Origin: JBFHIZ01 sp041596215
GTDB lineage: Bacteria; Bacillota; Clostridia; Lachnospirales; Lachnospiraceae
Direction: 5' to 3'
DNA: 6,174 nt
Assembly: GCA_041596215.1 (NCBI GenBank)
Contig: JBFHIZ010000062.1
Span: 1 to 6,174 of the forward strand
The notes beneath the pieces were generated by a model. That model saw only the letters and a program-made list of their open reading frames with translations, searched no databases and was not told the origin of the DNA. The position numbers and the translations under genes were made by a program. Positions 4,946 through 6,174 of the stretch are shown here, piece after piece (positions within the stretch are counted from its first letter, which is position 1; each line of letters starts with the position of its first letter).

Positions 4946-6174
4946 ATGAAAAAAGGAATTCCAGTTATTGTTGCGATTGTCTTAATATTTTTAGTGGTAG
5001 GAGTTACATTTGGAAATAAAATATATGACAAGTATTCACATACAACAGAAAGAAAAGACATGAATGAATATTTTGAAATCATGTATGAAGGTCAAGTGCC
5101 AATTATTTTGCAAGATGAAAGAGCGGAATATAGTGCAAGATTAATTGACGGAATTGTATATTTTGATTTCCAAACAATTCATAATATGATAAATTCTCGC
5201 TTTTATTATGATGAACAAGAGATGCTTTTGTTATATGCACTTCCCGATAAGGTTGTAAGTGTTCCGGTGGAAAGTAGTTCCTTTAAAATAGGAAAAGAGA
5301 GTGTAGAAAAGGATTATATTGTAGTTAAAATTATAGAAGACATAGTATATGTAGCAGTAGATTTTATACAGGACTATACGGATTTTGATTATACTTTTTA
5401 TTCGGATCCAAACTACATGCAAATATATACAAAGTGGGCTGACGTTACGATGGCTACAATTCAAAAAGATACGGAACTTCGATATCAAGGTGGGGTAAAA
5501 AGTGAGATTTTAGAAGATTTAGAGAGCGATTCACAGGTTGTTATTTTAGAAGAAATGGACACTTGGACGAAAGTAAAGTCTGAAAATTCAATGATAGGAT
5601 ATGTTGAAAACAAGTATTTATCTGAACAGATTACTTCAAGCAGAATGAGAGAGAATACCTATGAAGAACCTGTTTATTCTTCCCTTTCGTTAGAGGATCC
5701 AATTTGTCTTGGGTGGCATGCAATTGGTGGACAAGCTGGAAACACAACAATTTCTGAAGTACTTAAGGAGGATTATCCAATTAATGTAATTTCACCAACT
5801 TGGTTTCATTTAACAGATAATGATGGAAATTTTGAAAGTTATGCTTCACAAAGTTATGTTGATTACGCACATGCGAGAGGTGTTCAAGTTTGGGCTTTGT
5901 TATCAGGAATTGAATTTCGAGAATCAAATAATTTAGATCCTTTGGAATTGCTATCCGCCACATCAAAAAGAACGTACTTGATTAATAATATTATTGAGGA
6001 AGTGCTTACTTATGGAATAGATGGTATTAATATTGATTTCGAAAACATCACACAAGAAAGTTCGGAAGCGTATATTCAATTTATAAGAGAATTATCAATT
6101 GCGTGTCGAGCAAATCAAATCATTTTGTCGGTTGATAATTATGTTCCAAAACCATACAATATGTTTTATGATCG
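4946..6174 (+). CDS. Membrane-anchored SH3/GH18 glycosidase-like protein, 3' end cut by window
   Basis: The visible 409 codons show a modular cell-envelope protein. A short basic start and hydrophobic segment (about 5-23, IPVIVAIVLIFLVVGVTFG) form a signal anchor with no obvious lipobox. Residues about 49-166 resemble the copper-amine-oxidase N-terminal-like (stalk) domain: paired short strands ending in patterns like MLLLYALPDKVV and YMQIYTK. Residues about 170-227 look like a bacterial SH3 domain, ending IGYVENKYLSE. The GH18 domain starts near residue 253 (ICLGWHAIGG). The catalytic signature DGINIDFE is at 359-366, with Glu366 the expected acid/base and Asp364 its partner. This places it near the YaaH/YdhD/SleL-type GH18 group, which in spore formers cut peptidoglycan or cortex, often next to N-acetylglucosamine. 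Exact substrate is unknown; a non-catalytic binding role is less likely because the motif is intact. ATG follows GGGAG with 8-nt spacing. The remaining GH18 barrel lies outside the window. Confidence 0.85.
   Translation, partial: MKKGIPVIVAIVLIFLVVGVTFGNKIYDKYSHTTERKDMNEYFEIMYEGQVPIILQDERAEYSARLIDGIVYFDFQTIHNMINSRFYYDEQEMLLLYALPDKVVSVPVESSSFKIGKESVEKDYIVVKIIEDIVYVAVDFIQDYTDFDYTFYSDPNYMQIYTKWADVTMATIQKDTELRYQGGVKSEILEDLESDSQVVILEEMDTWTKVKSENSMIGYVENKYLSEQITSSRMRENTYEEPVYSSLSLEDPICLGWHAIGGQAGNTTISEVLKEDYPINVISPTWFHLTDNDGNFESYASQSYVDYAHARGVQVWALLSGIEFRESNNLDPLELLSATSKRTYLINNIIEEVLTYGIDGINIDFENITQESSEAYIQFIRELSIACRANQIILSVDNYVPKPYNMFYD

Noticed and set aside
5231..5488. Minus-strand open frame of 85 codons
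   Set aside because: Antisense to the stalk-like region of the GH18 protein; the product is a Tyr/Ile-rich stretch typical of AT-rich complementary strands.
5781..5966. Minus-strand open frame of 61 codons
   Set aside because: Antisense to the conserved GH18 domain and without translation signals.

Overview
The window looks like chromosomal DNA of an anaerobic, low-GC Firmicute, most likely class Clostridia and probably a Lachnospiraceae-type gut bacterium. The evidence is the AT-rich base use, strong AGGAGG-type ribosome binding sites, a pyruvate formate-lyase (PFL) operon of Clostridial type, a MecA adaptor, and a membrane-anchored SH3/GH18 protein of a kind common in that group. This is inference from gene content; no rRNA is present.

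Left half, minus strand (1-4006), transcribed right to left: mecA (ClpC adaptor), an intrinsic terminator, a near-consensus promoter, then a three-gene operon. The operon holds the PFL catalytic core (681 aa), a separate 85-aa glycyl-radical subunit, and the radical-SAM activase PflA (cut off by the window edge). The main result is that PFL is split. The core carries the Cys-Cys dyad but stops just before the glycyl-radical domain. That domain, with its RVSGYAV motif, is a separate gene with its own ideal ribosome binding site and start codon, in a different reading frame and 14 nt downstream. Together the two polypeptides make one complete PFL, and PflA would place the radical on Gly54 of the small one. 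The small subunit also carries an unusual cysteine-containing tail (CGFGCCS).

Centre (4007-4532): a divergent intergenic region of 526 nt. It has a minus-strand promoter for mecA and a strong plus-strand promoter at 4190-4218. The plus-strand promoter drives a roughly 300-nt leader with several hairpins, two of which exclude each other. This could be an untranslated regulatory leader or an independent small RNA; I could not match it to a known family.

Right half, plus strand (4533-6174): a TTG-initiated 82-aa acidic protein of unknown function, a 164-nt gap with a sigma-A-like promoter, and the first 409 codons of a membrane-anchored GH18-type glycosidase with copper-amine-oxidase-N-like and SH3-like regions, truncated at the window end.
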